Both the position numbers and the translations under genes were made by a program. Of a stretch of 64,000 nucleotides of DNA, positions 24,679-33,432 are shown in pieces; the stretch's first letter is position 1, and each line of letters begins with the position of its first letter. This DNA comes from UM-FILTER-37-12 sp964344965 (GTDB lineage Bacteria > Patescibacteriota > Patescibacteriia > Magasanikbacterales > UBA922), in contig CAYFPJ010000004.1 of NCBI GenBank assembly GCA_964344965.1, positions 12,170 through 76,169 of the forward strand, given 5' to 3'. The notes beneath the pieces were generated by a model that did not search any database, had not been told where the DNA came from, and worked only from the letters and a program-made list of their open reading frames with translations.

Positions 24679-26100
24679 TCACCCAAAGATCTGATCCCCA
24701 TCATCATAGGTAATATCACCAGAATCAGTCATGTATTTTGGGGCAGTTTTTTCAAATTCTGCCACCTTATCTTCTGGTGCAGACAATAGTTCAATAGGTA
24801 GACCAACAGGCGGCTCGGAAGTCTTGAGACTGGCTGTCTGAATCTGTGGAGTAGCAACATGAGACATTGGAAAATGCCAAATTGTAGCCAATTCTTCAAT
24901 ATTCAAGACATAGCGCTTCTTACCTATCCAAGGATTACGTTTTTTATAGGCTTTCATCATTATATTTTTTCTAAAGTTATCCCTTCTTTCTTTCATGAAA
25001 TATTCTGTCGATGTAATATATTTTGGCAAAAGAGCATTGGAGTAGGGATTGTTGAACTGATTCACTGCCCCCACCAAAGAATTTATTCCTCTAGATGGAT
25101 TGTATACTTCTTTTTTGGCAACATAGACTGTCCTAATCTTGGTCTTAAATCCGAGCTTGCTGATCTTATTTTCCATAGCTTCAAGCAACTTCTTCTTCCC
25201 AGGTGTTAAGTACAAAATTTGATTGGGAGGTCCATCATCCTTAGAAGAAGAAGTGGATCCACCCTCTGTACGAATTCCTCCAGCCAACTGGGCACTGACC
25301 TCTTCAAAACTTCTGGCAAACTCATTTGTGAGAGGGTTATCAAAGACCCAACCAAGCATGCCTGGCTTACTCTTTTCTTTTTCACCAATAAGTTCTTTGA
25401 TCTTCTTTATGCATCCCTTTTTCCAACGAAATTCCTGTAGAGGCTCGATAATAATTTGATACCACATCTGCTCTCCTGGTCCAATCCTACTGAAACTCTC
25501 CAAAAAAGTACCCATAGGATCTTTCAAGACAGTATCTTTTGAGATGTTGTGTTCAAACTCTTGGTACATACGAATTGGATAGGCCTCATGCTGTGTCAAG
25601 ACAAAATCAGCTGCCCACATCTTGTGAGTGTCACTTGGATACTTGTCTGGAATTCCTTCTGTATAATCCTCTACCTCAGTAATTTCTGCTTCTGGATATT
25701 GAGCATAGACAGCTGCTTCGATCACATCCTGGTATTTATCAAGTGTGCGAATCAAAAACTGGATATAACCCTCAATACTCACAATCTCAAAACTAAATTG
25801 GTTTTGATAAAATCCATGCCAATACTTCGTACCAATACTTGGTACCTCCATCACACTGAATATGTGAGTAAATAGCTGCTCCACAGCTTTGGGGGTCTGT
25901 ACATTCATCGGAGGAATATCTATAGCCAAAAGCACGTGTTTAAAATCTTTTTTTAAAATTTTCCTCTTGTAGGAATAGAGCTCATAAAAACCGGCGTACA
26001 ACAAAAGATACACCAACACAGACCAACCTCCTGCTGCTATAAATCTATAAATTATTTCAAAAGTTGACTCGCTTGTTATGTAGTCAATGATGATATCCAT
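24679..26100 (-). CDS. Membrane protein resembling the N-terminal module of conjugation-type ATPase systems
   Basis: 473 residues from ATG 26100 (a TTG three codons earlier is less likely). One membrane helix at the N-terminus (GGWSVLVYLLLYAGFYELY), then a cytoplasmic part including FSFEIVSIEGYIQFLIRT, a Gly/Ser-rich insert and the end segment YVLNIEELATIWHFPMSH. That last motif also occurs before the ATPase domain of VirD4/HerA-like proteins of conjugation systems. No Walker motif is present, so the ATPase must be separate or absent. The small membrane gene at 26112 ends 11 bases upstream. Confidence 0.55.
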   Translation of the reverse strand: MDIIIDYITSESTFEIIYRFIAAGGWSVLVYLLLYAGFYELYSYKRKILKKDFKHVLLAIDIPPMNVQTPKAVEQLFTHIFSVMEVPSIGTKYWHGFYQNQFSFEIVSIEGYIQFLIRTLDKYQDVIEAAVYAQYPEAEITEVEDYTEGIPDKYPSDTHKMWAADFVLTQHEAYPIRMYQEFEHNISKDTVLKDPMGTFLESFSRIGPGEQMWYQIIIEPLQEFRWKKGCIKKIKELIGEKEKSKPGMLGWVFDNPLTNEFARSFEEVSAQLAGGIRTEGGSTSSSKDDGPPNQILYLTPGKKKLLEAMENKISKLGFKTKIRTVYVAKKEVYNPSRGINSLVGAVNQFNNPYSNALLPKYITSTEYFMKERRDNFRKNIMMKAYKKRNPWIGKKRYVLNIEELATIWHFPMSHVATPQIQTASLKTSEPPVGLPIELLSAPEDKVAEFEKTAPKYMTDSGDITYDDGDQIFG

Positions 26101-26111
26101 AGCTGACAAAA

Positions 26112-26273
26112 TTATACTTCAAGTATTTTGTAAACTCCCAAGTATACAACAATCACAAAAAAGCCGGACCACCACCAACCAAGCTGGCCAGACTTGTATC
26201 CAGCAAAGAATGCAAGCAGACAGACAAAAGCAGCAATGAAAGAGATAAAATGTCTAATAAATTCTTCAGACAT
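26112..26273 (-). CDS. Small two-helix membrane protein
   Basis: 53 residues, two predicted membrane helices (FISFIAAFVCLLAFFAGY and WWWSGFFVIVVYLGVY) joined by KSGQLG. The gene is placed 11 bases before the start of the 473-residue membrane protein on the same strand. Too short for a family assignment; the clean hydrophobic pattern and tight spacing support it. Confidence 0.55.
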   Translation of the reverse strand: MSEEFIRHFISFIAAFVCLLAFFAGYKSGQLGWWWSGFFVIVVYLGVYKILEV

Positions 26274-26339
26274 AATAAATATTTAACTAATGAATATAGG
26301 ACTGATATTAAGTTTTACCTATTTTTGACCAAAAGAGAG

Positions 26340-26422
26340 CCAAAATATTAACTTATTTTTTAGACACAATTGTGTAAGTCCAAAGACGAGTTTCGGGGCT
26401 AAAAAATAAGTTAGTATTTTGG
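26340..26422. repeat. Long inverted repeat, 24-bp arms
   Basis: The arm at 26340-26363 (starting CCAAAATATTAACTT) matches the reverse complement of 26399-26422 with one transition, which would be G-U tolerant in RNA. The 35-base loop begins with the perfect palindrome ACACAATTGTGT. It lies between the minus-strand flavokinase-like gene and the small membrane gene. Confidence 0.85.
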
Positions 26423-26491
26423 TGGGTTTGAAAAACTTGATATGAGTTCATAGTTTTAGAAGTATATCACAAAATCTACCTGGTAACTATC

Positions 26492-26854
26492 TCAAGAAGC
26501 AGAAACAGATGATAATAATTCTTTTACAGAATTTATATCTGCTTTTATTTTTTTTATTAATTCTCTGTCAGATTCAAACTTCTCAATCGAAGCAACCTGC
26601 TGGACAGGATCTATCTCCAGATAGTCACCATAAAAATCAGGCCCTTTATAATCAATCAAGTAAATTTCAACCTTCCAAACAGGATCTTCTCTCACCACCA
26701 TTGAGCAAGGATATTTCTTTTTTTTAAAATGACACCAAGCAGCATATACACCTGAGCCAAACTTTACTTCTTTTTTTGTACAATCCAAATTGGCCGTAGG
26801 AAATCCATAGACCTTACCCATTTTGTCTCCACCTATCACTATTCCACCAAACAT
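26492..26854 (-). CDS. Riboflavin-kinase-like domain protein (paralogue 2)
   Basis: 120 residues corresponding to the RibF C-terminal domain: GGDKMGKVYGFPTANLDC gives the GxxxGFPTAN nucleotide loop, GVYAAWCHF follows, and KVEIYLIDYKGPDFYG keeps the Glu expected for catalysis (compare IQVHLIDY in paralogue 1). The GxRPT segment is not recognisable. It is probably co-oriented with ribH but separated by 160 bases. A stand-alone flavokinase fits an organism that imports riboflavin or makes only part of the pathway. Confidence 0.78.
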   Translation of the reverse strand: MFGGIVIGGDKMGKVYGFPTANLDCTKKEVKFGSGVYAAWCHFKKKKYPCSMVVREDPVWKVEIYLIDYKGPDFYGDYLEIDPVQQVASIEKFESDRELIKKIKADINSVKELLSSVSAS

Positions 26855-27014
26855 AATATAAATTTAAAACTTGTGAACCCCTTCCTGGGCCAGAGAGCCC
26901 GAGGGCGTCAGGGTCAAAAGAAATGGAACTGTGGCAGGGCCACAAAGTGTTTATTTCACTATAGATATTTTATTCTAGTATCTGTGTAATCTATTTTAAT
27001 CTGTGTAATCAATG

Positions 27015-27467
27015 TCATAAAAGAGCCATCTCCACTGCTGCCTTACCCCACTCATAGCCACTATTTTTTGAGCCACTAGAACGCTCTATGGCCTGATCCT
27101 CTGTCAGACAAGTTAGAACTCCGTAAATTATAGGAATATCGTTGTATATACTTAATTTCATGATAGCATTAGTGACTGTCTCAGCAATATACTCAAAATG
27201 CATAGTTTCACCCTTGATGAGAGACCCTAGACAAACAACTACATCAAGATTATTTTCTTTGATTATTCTGCTAGTGGCAAATGGTATTTCAAAAGCTCCG
27301 GGAACATTGCGTATTATGATATTTTTCTCCAAAACTTCTGATTCTAGCAGAGCCAATTTACACCTCTCAAGCAAGGCGTCTGTAATATGACTATTCCAAC
27401 GACTTGTCACAATACCTACTTTCAATTTTGCACCACTCATCTTACCAAATTCTATACCCTTGCCCAT
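27015..27467 (-). CDS. ribH: 6,7-dimethyl-8-ribityllumazine synthase
   Basis: About 150 residues. Condenses 5-amino-6-ribitylaminouracil with 3,4-dihydroxybutanone phosphate, the penultimate riboflavin step. Seen: VGIVTSRWNSHITDALLE (substrate loop), VPGAFEIPFATSRI, VVVCLGSLIKGETMHFEYIA with the catalytic-region His, and IYGVLTCLTEDQA. Starts at ATG 27467 or 27440; a TTG at 27482 abuts the ctpA stop. No ribA, ribB, ribD or ribE is in the window, so the enzyme may stand alone or its partners are elsewhere. Confidence 0.93.
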   Translation of the reverse strand: MGKGIEFGKMSGAKLKVGIVTSRWNSHITDALLERCKLALLESEVLEKNIIIRNVPGAFEIPFATSRIIKENNLDVVVCLGSLIKGETMHFEYIAETVTNAIMKLSIYNDIPIIYGVLTCLTEDQAIERSSGSKNSGYEWGKAAVEMALL

Positions 27468-27482
27468 ACAAATAGCGATCAA

Positions 27483-28745
27483 CTAATTAAGTAAAATTTC
27501 GACTGCTTTTTCAAGTCCTTTATCAATATAATCAACACTTTCTAGATCCTCCTCCCCTTCTGGTGACACAAACATTTCTTCTACAATTATATCCGGCACA
27601 ATCCCCTCTCCATCTATCATCCTGTCATCTGGAGTCAACCATTTGGCAATAGTAAGTTTTATGGCAGACCCATCTGGGAGTACTTCAAAATCCTGAACAG
27701 AGCCTTTCCCAAAGGTCTGAACTCCTACAATGGTAGCCAATCCGTGATCTTGAAGAGCTCCAGCCACTATCTCTGACCCTGAGGCTGTGCCTCCGTCAAC
27801 AAGTACTACAGTAGGGATATCTGCTAATCTATGTTTACCTCTTGTCTTGTGCTCGTTACTTTTTATATTGGCAAATTGCTCTTTCACTATCACTCCACTG
27901 GTGACCCATTCACTAGCTATATCAATAGAAGTCTCCAAAAAACCACCAGGATTGAGACGAAGATCAAGCACAATACCTTCTGGAGGAGACAAAGCCATCC
28001 CTCGGACTACTTTATCAAATTCAGGCCAGGTTGTTTCATTGAAATAACTTACCCTGATATAGGCAATATTATCTTCTCTCATTTCAAACAAAACAGTTGG
28101 CACGTTTATAGTATCACGAATAATTTCTATGTCTTCGGCAGTATCAAATCCATTGTGAGTGACAGTAAGTGTCACCACCGTACCACCCCCCCCTCGAATT
28201 TTGGACACAGCATCTTCGAGAGACATACCAAATGTCTCTTCTCCATCAATAGCATATATCTTATCTCCTGCCACCAAACCTGCTTTCTCGGCTGGAGATT
28301 CTGGCAAAGGCGCCACAATGATTAGTTGCTCATTACGAATACCAATCTCCGCTCCAATTCCTTCAAATTCTCCAGAAAGCCCCTCGGTAAATTCTTTGGC
28401 TTTTACAGGAGGAAAATATGTAGAATAGGGGTCGTCTATACCCTCCACGAGTCCAGAGATTGCCCCATAAAAAAGATCTACATCGCTAATTGACTGATGA
28501 TCGACATGCTTTTTCTTGATCTTGTCCCATATTTCCCAAAATTGCTCAAAACTAACTTCTGGAGACCTTGTCTCAGAATAGAGATCAATAACTTTGCCCA
28601 ATTCAACCTCACCATTGCTATCAAAAATTTCACTTTTAAGTGCATACCCTTGGCCAATATAAAAACCAAAAGCAAAAAATAAAGCTAGTCCAATTAGTAT
28701 TTTCCAAGTATTTATTTTGGATGAATTTTTTGTTGATTCTTCCAT
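27483..28745 (-). CDS. S41 family C-terminal processing peptidase
   Basis: 420 residues. N-terminal membrane anchor (TWKILIGLALFFAFGFYIG), then a PDZ domain (GIGAEIGIRNEQLIIVAPL to GGTVVTLTV) and the S41 protease domain. The catalytic Ser-Lys dyad is S324 in TASGSEIVAGAL and K347 in TFGKGSVQ. The enzyme cleaves proteins outside the membrane, recognising C-termini through PDZ. A typical CtpA-like length. The stop is directly followed by the ribH coding region, so the two may share a transcript. Confidence 0.94.
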   Translation of the reverse strand: MEESTKNSSKINTWKILIGLALFFAFGFYIGQGYALKSEIFDSNGEVELGKVIDLYSETRSPEVSFEQFWEIWDKIKKKHVDHQSISDVDLFYGAISGLVEGIDDPYSTYFPPVKAKEFTEGLSGEFEGIGAEIGIRNEQLIIVAPLPESPAEKAGLVAGDKIYAIDGEETFGMSLEDAVSKIRGGGGTVVTLTVTHNGFDTAEDIEIIRDTINVPTVLFEMREDNIAYIRVSYFNETTWPEFDKVVRGMALSPPEGIVLDLRLNPGGFLETSIDIASEWVTSGVIVKEQFANIKSNEHKTRGKHRLADIPTVVLVDGGTASGSEIVAGALQDHGLATIVGVQTFGKGSVQDFEVLPDGSAIKLTIAKWLTPDDRMIDGEGIVPDIIVEEMFVSPEGEEDLESVDYIDKGLEKAVEILLN

Positions 28746-28869
28746 AAACTAAAGCAAATTAGGCAGAGTACGCAGAATAGGCCAAATAAGCAAAAGATGT
28801 AGTGGCATTAATTTCGTATCCTTAATCTGCATACTCTGCTTATTCTGCTTTGACTATCCAAGTTTAATA
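28746..28869. repeat. Micro-repeat spacer upstream of the peptidase gene
   Basis: Short, partly complementary words dominate this spacer: GGCAGAGTACGCAGAATAGG on one side and ATCTGCATACTCTGC and TTATTCTGCTTTG on the other can fold back on each other. A similar wording appears at 52830-52910. No ORF is visible. Confidence 0.5.
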
Positions 28870-29014
28870 AATAAAAGTAAATTTGGTTTAAGTAAGACTT
28901 CATCGTGCCATCCCCGCAGCAAGCTGCGGGGTATTGGCATAAAATTCTATTTCAACCAATGTGAGTCTTCACTTTTTCGATGCAAGCATCGAGGAATAAA
29001 ACCACTTAAAGATT
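28870..29014 (+). repeat. 145-bp dispersed element, copy 2 (diverged)
   Basis: Same exact length and ends as the other copies but with about seven substitutions (for example CGTGCC for CGGGCC, GGCATAAAATTC for GGCAGAAAATCT). Both hairpins CCCCGCAG/CTGCGGGG and TCGATGC/GCATCGA are unchanged. Lies 34 bases after the end of murA (opposite strand). Confidence 0.95.
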
Positions 29015-29048
29015 TAATGATATCTAACATCTCTGACAAATCTAAAAA

Positions 29049-30356
29049 TCATTGGTCTTCCAAGCGTTCAATTTCCACACCTATACCACGTAAATTCTTG
29101 ATCAAGTCAGCATAACCTCTCTCGAGAGGATAAACATTTCTTAGTACTGATTTACCACTGGCAGCGATCATGGCAATCAATATTGCCATACCAGGACGAA
29201 TGGCAGGAGGGCAGATCAAATCATTTCCTTTTAGGCTTGTGGGCCCCTCCACCATCACTCTGTGCGTATCCAACATCAGTACATTCCCACCCAATTTGCC
29301 AAGTTCTAGGATGTACTGAGCTCTATTTTCATACACCCAATCATGGACAAGTGTCTTACCTTTTACTTGGGTAAGTACTGGAGCAAAAAGAGGTAGATTA
29401 TCGATATTCAAACCAGGAAAGGGGCGGCCGTAAAGTTTGTCTGACAGGGCAAGTAAATTCGAAGGCTTAATCACTAAATCCACGATATTGAAATGACCAT
29501 TTTTTGACTTACGCTTTCCTGTAATCTTATATTTCTGACCCATTACTTTTAATTTTTCAAGTTCTAATTCGAGAAAGTCTAGTGGGCAATTTTTGATAGT
29601 CAAATTCGACTTGGTGGTAATAGCCAAAGAAATCCAAGTCATGGCGACAATCGGGTCTGGCATAATATGGTAAGCAGTCACTGATTTTAACTTTTTGACT
29701 CCTGTAATGACCAGAGTGGTGGTGCCAACACCTTCTATCTTGGCTCCAGCAGTATTCAAAAAATGACAAAGATCTTGGACCATGTAGTTTGAAGAAGCAA
29801 ACTTAATAGTAGTCTTACCGGGAGCCAAAACAGCTGCCATTATGGCATTTTCAGTTGGTGTATCCCCAGATTCATACATCACTATATCGGCTGATCGAAT
29901 TGGCTTATTTTTGACATCGTAGTACTTTGCCTTAGAGGTCACAGAAATCCCAAATTTCTCCAGAGCAAAAAGATGAGGTTTGATAGTGCGAGCCCCAAGC
30001 TTGCAACCTCCAGATTTGTAAATTTTGTATGATTTTTCTCTAGATGCTAGAGCGCCGATTAGGAGTAGAGATGCTCTAGTTTTTTCACAAGCATACTTGT
30101 GAATATTTTCCATTTTCAATTTTTTACTACTATCAATTACCAGGGTGGTCTTACCAATTCTTTCTACTGTCACCCCAACGCTGTCTAATATTTCCAAAAA
30201 CCTATCCACTTCTACAATATTAGGGACATCTTTCAAAGTGACCCTACCTCGCACCATGAGGGAAGCACAAAGGATGGCGACAGTGGAATTTTTTGCAGTA
30301 CTTGTCTTGATTTCCCCCTTTAGGGACTTACCACCTTTTATAATAAATTTGGCCAT
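29049..30356 (-). CDS. murA: UDP-N-acetylglucosamine 1-carboxyvinyltransferase
   Basis: 435 residues, normal length. Adds enolpyruvate to UDP-GlcNAc, the first committed step of peptidoglycan synthesis. Substrate-binding K22 and N23 are in STAKNSTVAIL, the nucleophile is C118 in SGGCKLGAR (equivalent to Cys115, the fosfomycin target), and GPTSLKGNDLICPPAIRPGM and the late ERGYADLIKNLRGIG are the usual C-terminal blocks. The sequence is diverged from model MurA, as in other candidate-phyla bacteria. It is transcribed away from the PEGA gene at 30428. Confidence 0.93.
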   Translation of the reverse strand: MAKFIIKGGKSLKGEIKTSTAKNSTVAILCASLMVRGRVTLKDVPNIVEVDRFLEILDSVGVTVERIGKTTLVIDSSKKLKMENIHKYACEKTRASLLLIGALASREKSYKIYKSGGCKLGARTIKPHLFALEKFGISVTSKAKYYDVKNKPIRSADIVMYESGDTPTENAIMAAVLAPGKTTIKFASSNYMVQDLCHFLNTAGAKIEGVGTTTLVITGVKKLKSVTAYHIMPDPIVAMTWISLAITTKSNLTIKNCPLDFLELELEKLKVMGQKYKITGKRKSKNGHFNIVDLVIKPSNLLALSDKLYGRPFPGLNIDNLPLFAPVLTQVKGKTLVHDWVYENRAQYILELGKLGGNVLMLDTHRVMVEGPTSLKGNDLICPPAIRPGMAILIAMIAASGKSVLRNVYPLERGYADLIKNLRGIGVEIERLEDQ

Positions 30357-30427
30357 AAATATTGATTTTTTGGCTTAATTACGGTAGTATTATACTTGAA
30401 AAAATACGAAAAAGCAACCCTCGCTTT

Positions 30428-31759
30428 ATGCCTTACCCAGTTATAATACTGACTAGAAAAATTAGAATAGCAATCATGGTTTCACTAATTGTGGCATTTT
30501 TTATTATCTCTCCCATAGTGCTTCTGTACACTGCAGGCTATAGATATGATTTCAAAAATCATAAAATCAAAGAAACAGGAGTAATTAGTATTGACATCAA
30601 ACCAAAAGATGCAACTGTATACCTAAATGGTGTCAAACTACAGGATAAAATCCCCGTCCGCCTGACCAATCGTTTACCTGGAAACTATAGTATAAAAATC
30701 ACCAAAGAAGGCCACCAAGATTGGCAAAAAAATATTACTGTTGAGAGTAAAAAAAGTAGTTATATTAAGGATATTATCCTATATAAAGAAAATCTACCTT
30801 CAAAAATACTAGATCTTGATGACACACTAGTGTCTGTCCAACCCAGTCTCCACAGTAGATACATTGCAAATATTTATAAAATAAAAAATATTTTTGAAAT
30901 AAAAATACTAGACCCAAAGGAAGCCAAGGAAATCCTAGTATTGAGAGAAAAATTAGACAGTATCCCAGAAATAGAATGGTCAAAAAATGGTAATGAAATT
31001 TCTATAAAAACAAGAGAAGAAAATAATGAAAAAATAACTCTTTTCTCTGCAAACAAAAATAGTATTATAAATAGTTATGCTATAACTTCAAAAAATGGTC
31101 TTTCCAAAATCCAATGGTCTGATGGAAAATTATTTGTCCAAGATGGTACAAAAATAAAAATAATTGAAGAAAACAATATTGAAACAATTGCAACAAGCTC
31201 ATCTACTATCTGGTTTGCAGACAACAAAAATGATTTTTGGTATATTGATCTTTCTTCAAATAATCTGAAAACTACCATAGATGGGCAAGAGAAATCAATT
31301 CACTTTCCACTAAAAAATATAAATAAAATAATTAATGCAACAGAAAATACTACCATTGTGCAAAATGATAACAAAAAAATTTCAATAATAAAGCACAATG
31401 GAAAAGAGGTAGAGAATGTAAAAAATATTCCCTCAACTTTTTTTGTATACAACGATGATCTAAAAGAGTGGATTGCCTGGGATCAGTGGGAAATATGGCA
31501 TATCTACCAAGACGGTAGCTCAAAGCTGCTAAGTAGGCTCGATCGCTCCATAGATAATATCTCTATACTAGACAAATTTGGCAATTTGATTTTACTTTCA
31601 AAAAACAAAATATTAGCATTTGATCCAAATTACCATGTCACTCATACTCTAGTAGAAGATGCAGAAGTAAAAAAAATGTGGACTGACATAGAGAATAGAA
31701 CTCTGTATTTTATTGGTTCACACAGTGGCGAGGAAGGAATGTACGAATTAGAGTATTAA
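30428..31759 (+). CDS. PEGA-domain membrane-anchored protein with beta-propeller-like region
   Basis: 443 residues from ATG 30428. N-terminal membrane helix (IAIMVSLIVAFFIISPIVLL), a PEGA domain (GVISIDIKPKDATVYLNGVK to IKITKEGHQDW, residues about 55-110), then repeated strand-rich units typical of a TolB-like propeller (for example NEISIKTREENNEKITLFSA, SKIQWSDGKLFVQDGT). Proteins of this kind are common on the outer face of candidate-phyla cells and may bind surface polymers. Function not established. Confidence 0.8.
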   Translation: MPYPVIILTRKIRIAIMVSLIVAFFIISPIVLLYTAGYRYDFKNHKIKETGVISIDIKPKDATVYLNGVKLQDKIPVRLTNRLPGNYSIKITKEGHQDWQKNITVESKKSSYIKDIILYKENLPSKILDLDDTLVSVQPSLHSRYIANIYKIKNIFEIKILDPKEAKEILVLREKLDSIPEIEWSKNGNEISIKTREENNEKITLFSANKNSIINSYAITSKNGLSKIQWSDGKLFVQDGTKIKIIEENNIETIATSSSTIWFADNKNDFWYIDLSSNNLKTTIDGQEKSIHFPLKNINKIINATENTTIVQNDNKKISIIKHNGKEVENVKNIPSTFFVYNDDLKEWIAWDQWEIWHIYQDGSSKLLSRLDRSIDNISILDKFGNLILLSKNKILAFDPNYHVTHTLVEDAEVKKMWTDIENRTLYFIGSHSGEEGMYELEY

Positions 31760-31763
31760 AAAA

Positions 31764-31862
31764 CTTCCCCTTTTGGAGGAGGTCGGGAAAGGTTCGTACC
31801 AACATAGAGGATATTGATTTACGACAACGAACCCCCTCTAACTCCACCTAAAAGGGGGAGAA
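31764..31862. repeat. CCCCTTT-type palindromic repeat
   Basis: TTCCCCTTTTGGAGGAGGTC near 31764 is partly complementary to CCCCCTCTAACTCCACCTAA and AAAGGGGGAGA near 31831-31861. Same family as 58170-58264. Placed between two convergent genes. Confidence 0.75.
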
Positions 31863-31882
31863 TTTTATTTATATCGACAAAT

Positions 31883-32983
31883 CTACATCTCAATAATAGT
31901 CTTGTCCCCCACCACCATTCTATGACCAGACTTCTCATCATCTTTTTTCTTTTTCAATTTTACCCCTTTACCAATCAAACTATCATGAATCTTTATTTCA
32001 CAGTCTATATAAGCATTGTCAAGAATAATACTATCTTCTAAAGTCGTATTATACACTTCTGTACCTTGCCCTATAGTAACGTTTGGTCCAATCTGACAAT
32101 TCTCTAGGATACAATTTTCACCAATCATGACAGGTCCATTTATTTTAACATTATCACCAACCTGTGAACCAATTCCTATTTTGACATTGCCAGATATGTC
32201 TGGAGAATCATTTTTTGTATTATTATCTCCATCATTATCAAAATGACGATTATCCATCTTTTCCAGCAAAAGATTATTTGCTGTAATAAGATCTTCAACT
32301 TTGCCAGTATCCTTCCACCAACCAGTAATCTCCTTGTAACCGACCTTACTCCCCTGTTTCAATAAGTAGGAATGAATGCTTGATATTTCATATTCCCCTC
32401 TGGCGCTTTTTTCAATATTTTGAAAAGCATCAAAAAATATATCAGGACCATAGAGATAAATACCAGTAACAGCAAAATTATTTGGTGGGTTACTGGGTTT
32501 CTCTATCACGTCTACCAAATTTTTATTCTCATCAAATATCGGCACTCCAAATCTCTGTGGATCCTTTACTTCAGACAAAGCCAACATACTGTCATAGTTA
32601 CCATTTTCAAATTCAGCAAATAGACCGCTGATGTCTCCAAAGAGGATATTATCAGACAAATAAAACATAAAAGGGTCACTGCCGATAAATTCTTTTGCTT
32701 CATTTACGACATGGGCAATTCCCTGCGGACCACCAGTCTGCTCAAAAAACTTAATGCTTATTCCCCAGTGCCCACCATCACCAATAAAATCTTGCAAACT
32801 AGTATCCCCTGGATTGGTATTGATGAAAATTTCTTCCACTCCAGCGTTCACTGCTTTTTCAATAGCATGAAAAATCATTGGTTTGTTGGCAAGTGGCAGG
32901 AGATGCTTGTTGATTGTTGTTGTAACCGGATGCAAGCGAGTTGCTCTACCTCCACCGGTGAGAATTGCTTTACGAATTTTCAT
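31883..32983 (-). CDS. Glucose-1-phosphate nucleotidyltransferase, long form (RmlA/RfbA-like)
   Basis: 366 residues. The N-terminal nucleotidyltransferase domain starts KAILTGGGRATRLHPVTTTI with the usual INKHLLPLANKPMI, while FYLSDNILFGDI holds the metal-binding Asp. The C-terminal 100 residues are a left-handed beta-helix with hexapeptide-type repeats (IGIGSQVGDNVKINGPVMIG). This long architecture occurs in thymidylyltransferases that make dTDP-glucose. It is the likely first step toward the rhamnose-type sugar made by the genes at 40094-41983. Confidence 0.88.
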   Translation of the reverse strand: MKIRKAILTGGGRATRLHPVTTTINKHLLPLANKPMIFHAIEKAVNAGVEEIFINTNPGDTSLQDFIGDGGHWGISIKFFEQTGGPQGIAHVVNEAKEFIGSDPFMFYLSDNILFGDISGLFAEFENGNYDSMLALSEVKDPQRFGVPIFDENKNLVDVIEKPSNPPNNFAVTGIYLYGPDIFFDAFQNIEKSARGEYEISSIHSYLLKQGSKVGYKEITGWWKDTGKVEDLITANNLLLEKMDNRHFDNDGDNNTKNDSPDISGNVKIGIGSQVGDNVKINGPVMIGENCILENCQIGPNVTIGQGTEVYNTTLEDSIILDNAYIDCEIKIHDSLIGKGVKLKKKKDDEKSGHRMVVGDKTIIEM

Positions 32984-33022
32984 AACACAGATTACACAAA
33001 TTTTTACGGATTATACAGATCA

Positions 33023-33356
33023 CTATTTTGTAGTAAAGTGAACCATTCCAAAGGCAAAAAGAAAACAAAGTATGTAAGCTACTACAAAATTTATCCAGTG
33101 TGTGTTTGTAAATTTATCATTGAAAAAAATAAGAATCAAACTAAAAAATATCGCTGCAATGGCACCGTACACCCCCCCCCACAAGAAAATCCTTAGCCGC
33201 CACCTTTGTTTCCATAGTTATCAGTACATAAGAAATTGCAAACACAATTGGAATACCTCCAATTGCCCCAGCCAACTTAGGTCCGGCAAATTTAGCAATA
33301 ATTAAAATAATAGCTGTAACCACAGCCGATGCTAAACTTTTTAAAATAATTTCCAT
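33023..33356 (-). pseudogene. Small membrane protein interrupted at a C9/G9 tract
   Basis: From ATG 33356 the frame encodes IILKSLASAVVTAIILIIAK and further hydrophobic helices, then meets nine G residues (C9 at 33172-33180 on the plus strand) and stops at residue 72. Reading with eight G continues GGVYGAIAAIFFSLILIFF and on to KTHW-type helices ending at TAG 33023, giving about 111 residues with four helices. The downstream frame is clearly coding in character. Either homopolymer miscalling or a phase-variable tract explains this. Family not identified. Confidence 0.75.
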
Positions 33357-33432
33357 AATAGATTTGTTAATTAATTTTATGTTTTAAGATAAAATTTTTG
33401 TTCCATGCTATATGTTACATGCTCCATGAAAA

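Noticed and set aside
30362..30393. Promoter TTGATT/TATTAT for the PEGA gene
   Set aside because: Spacing would be 20 bases, too long for a confident call.
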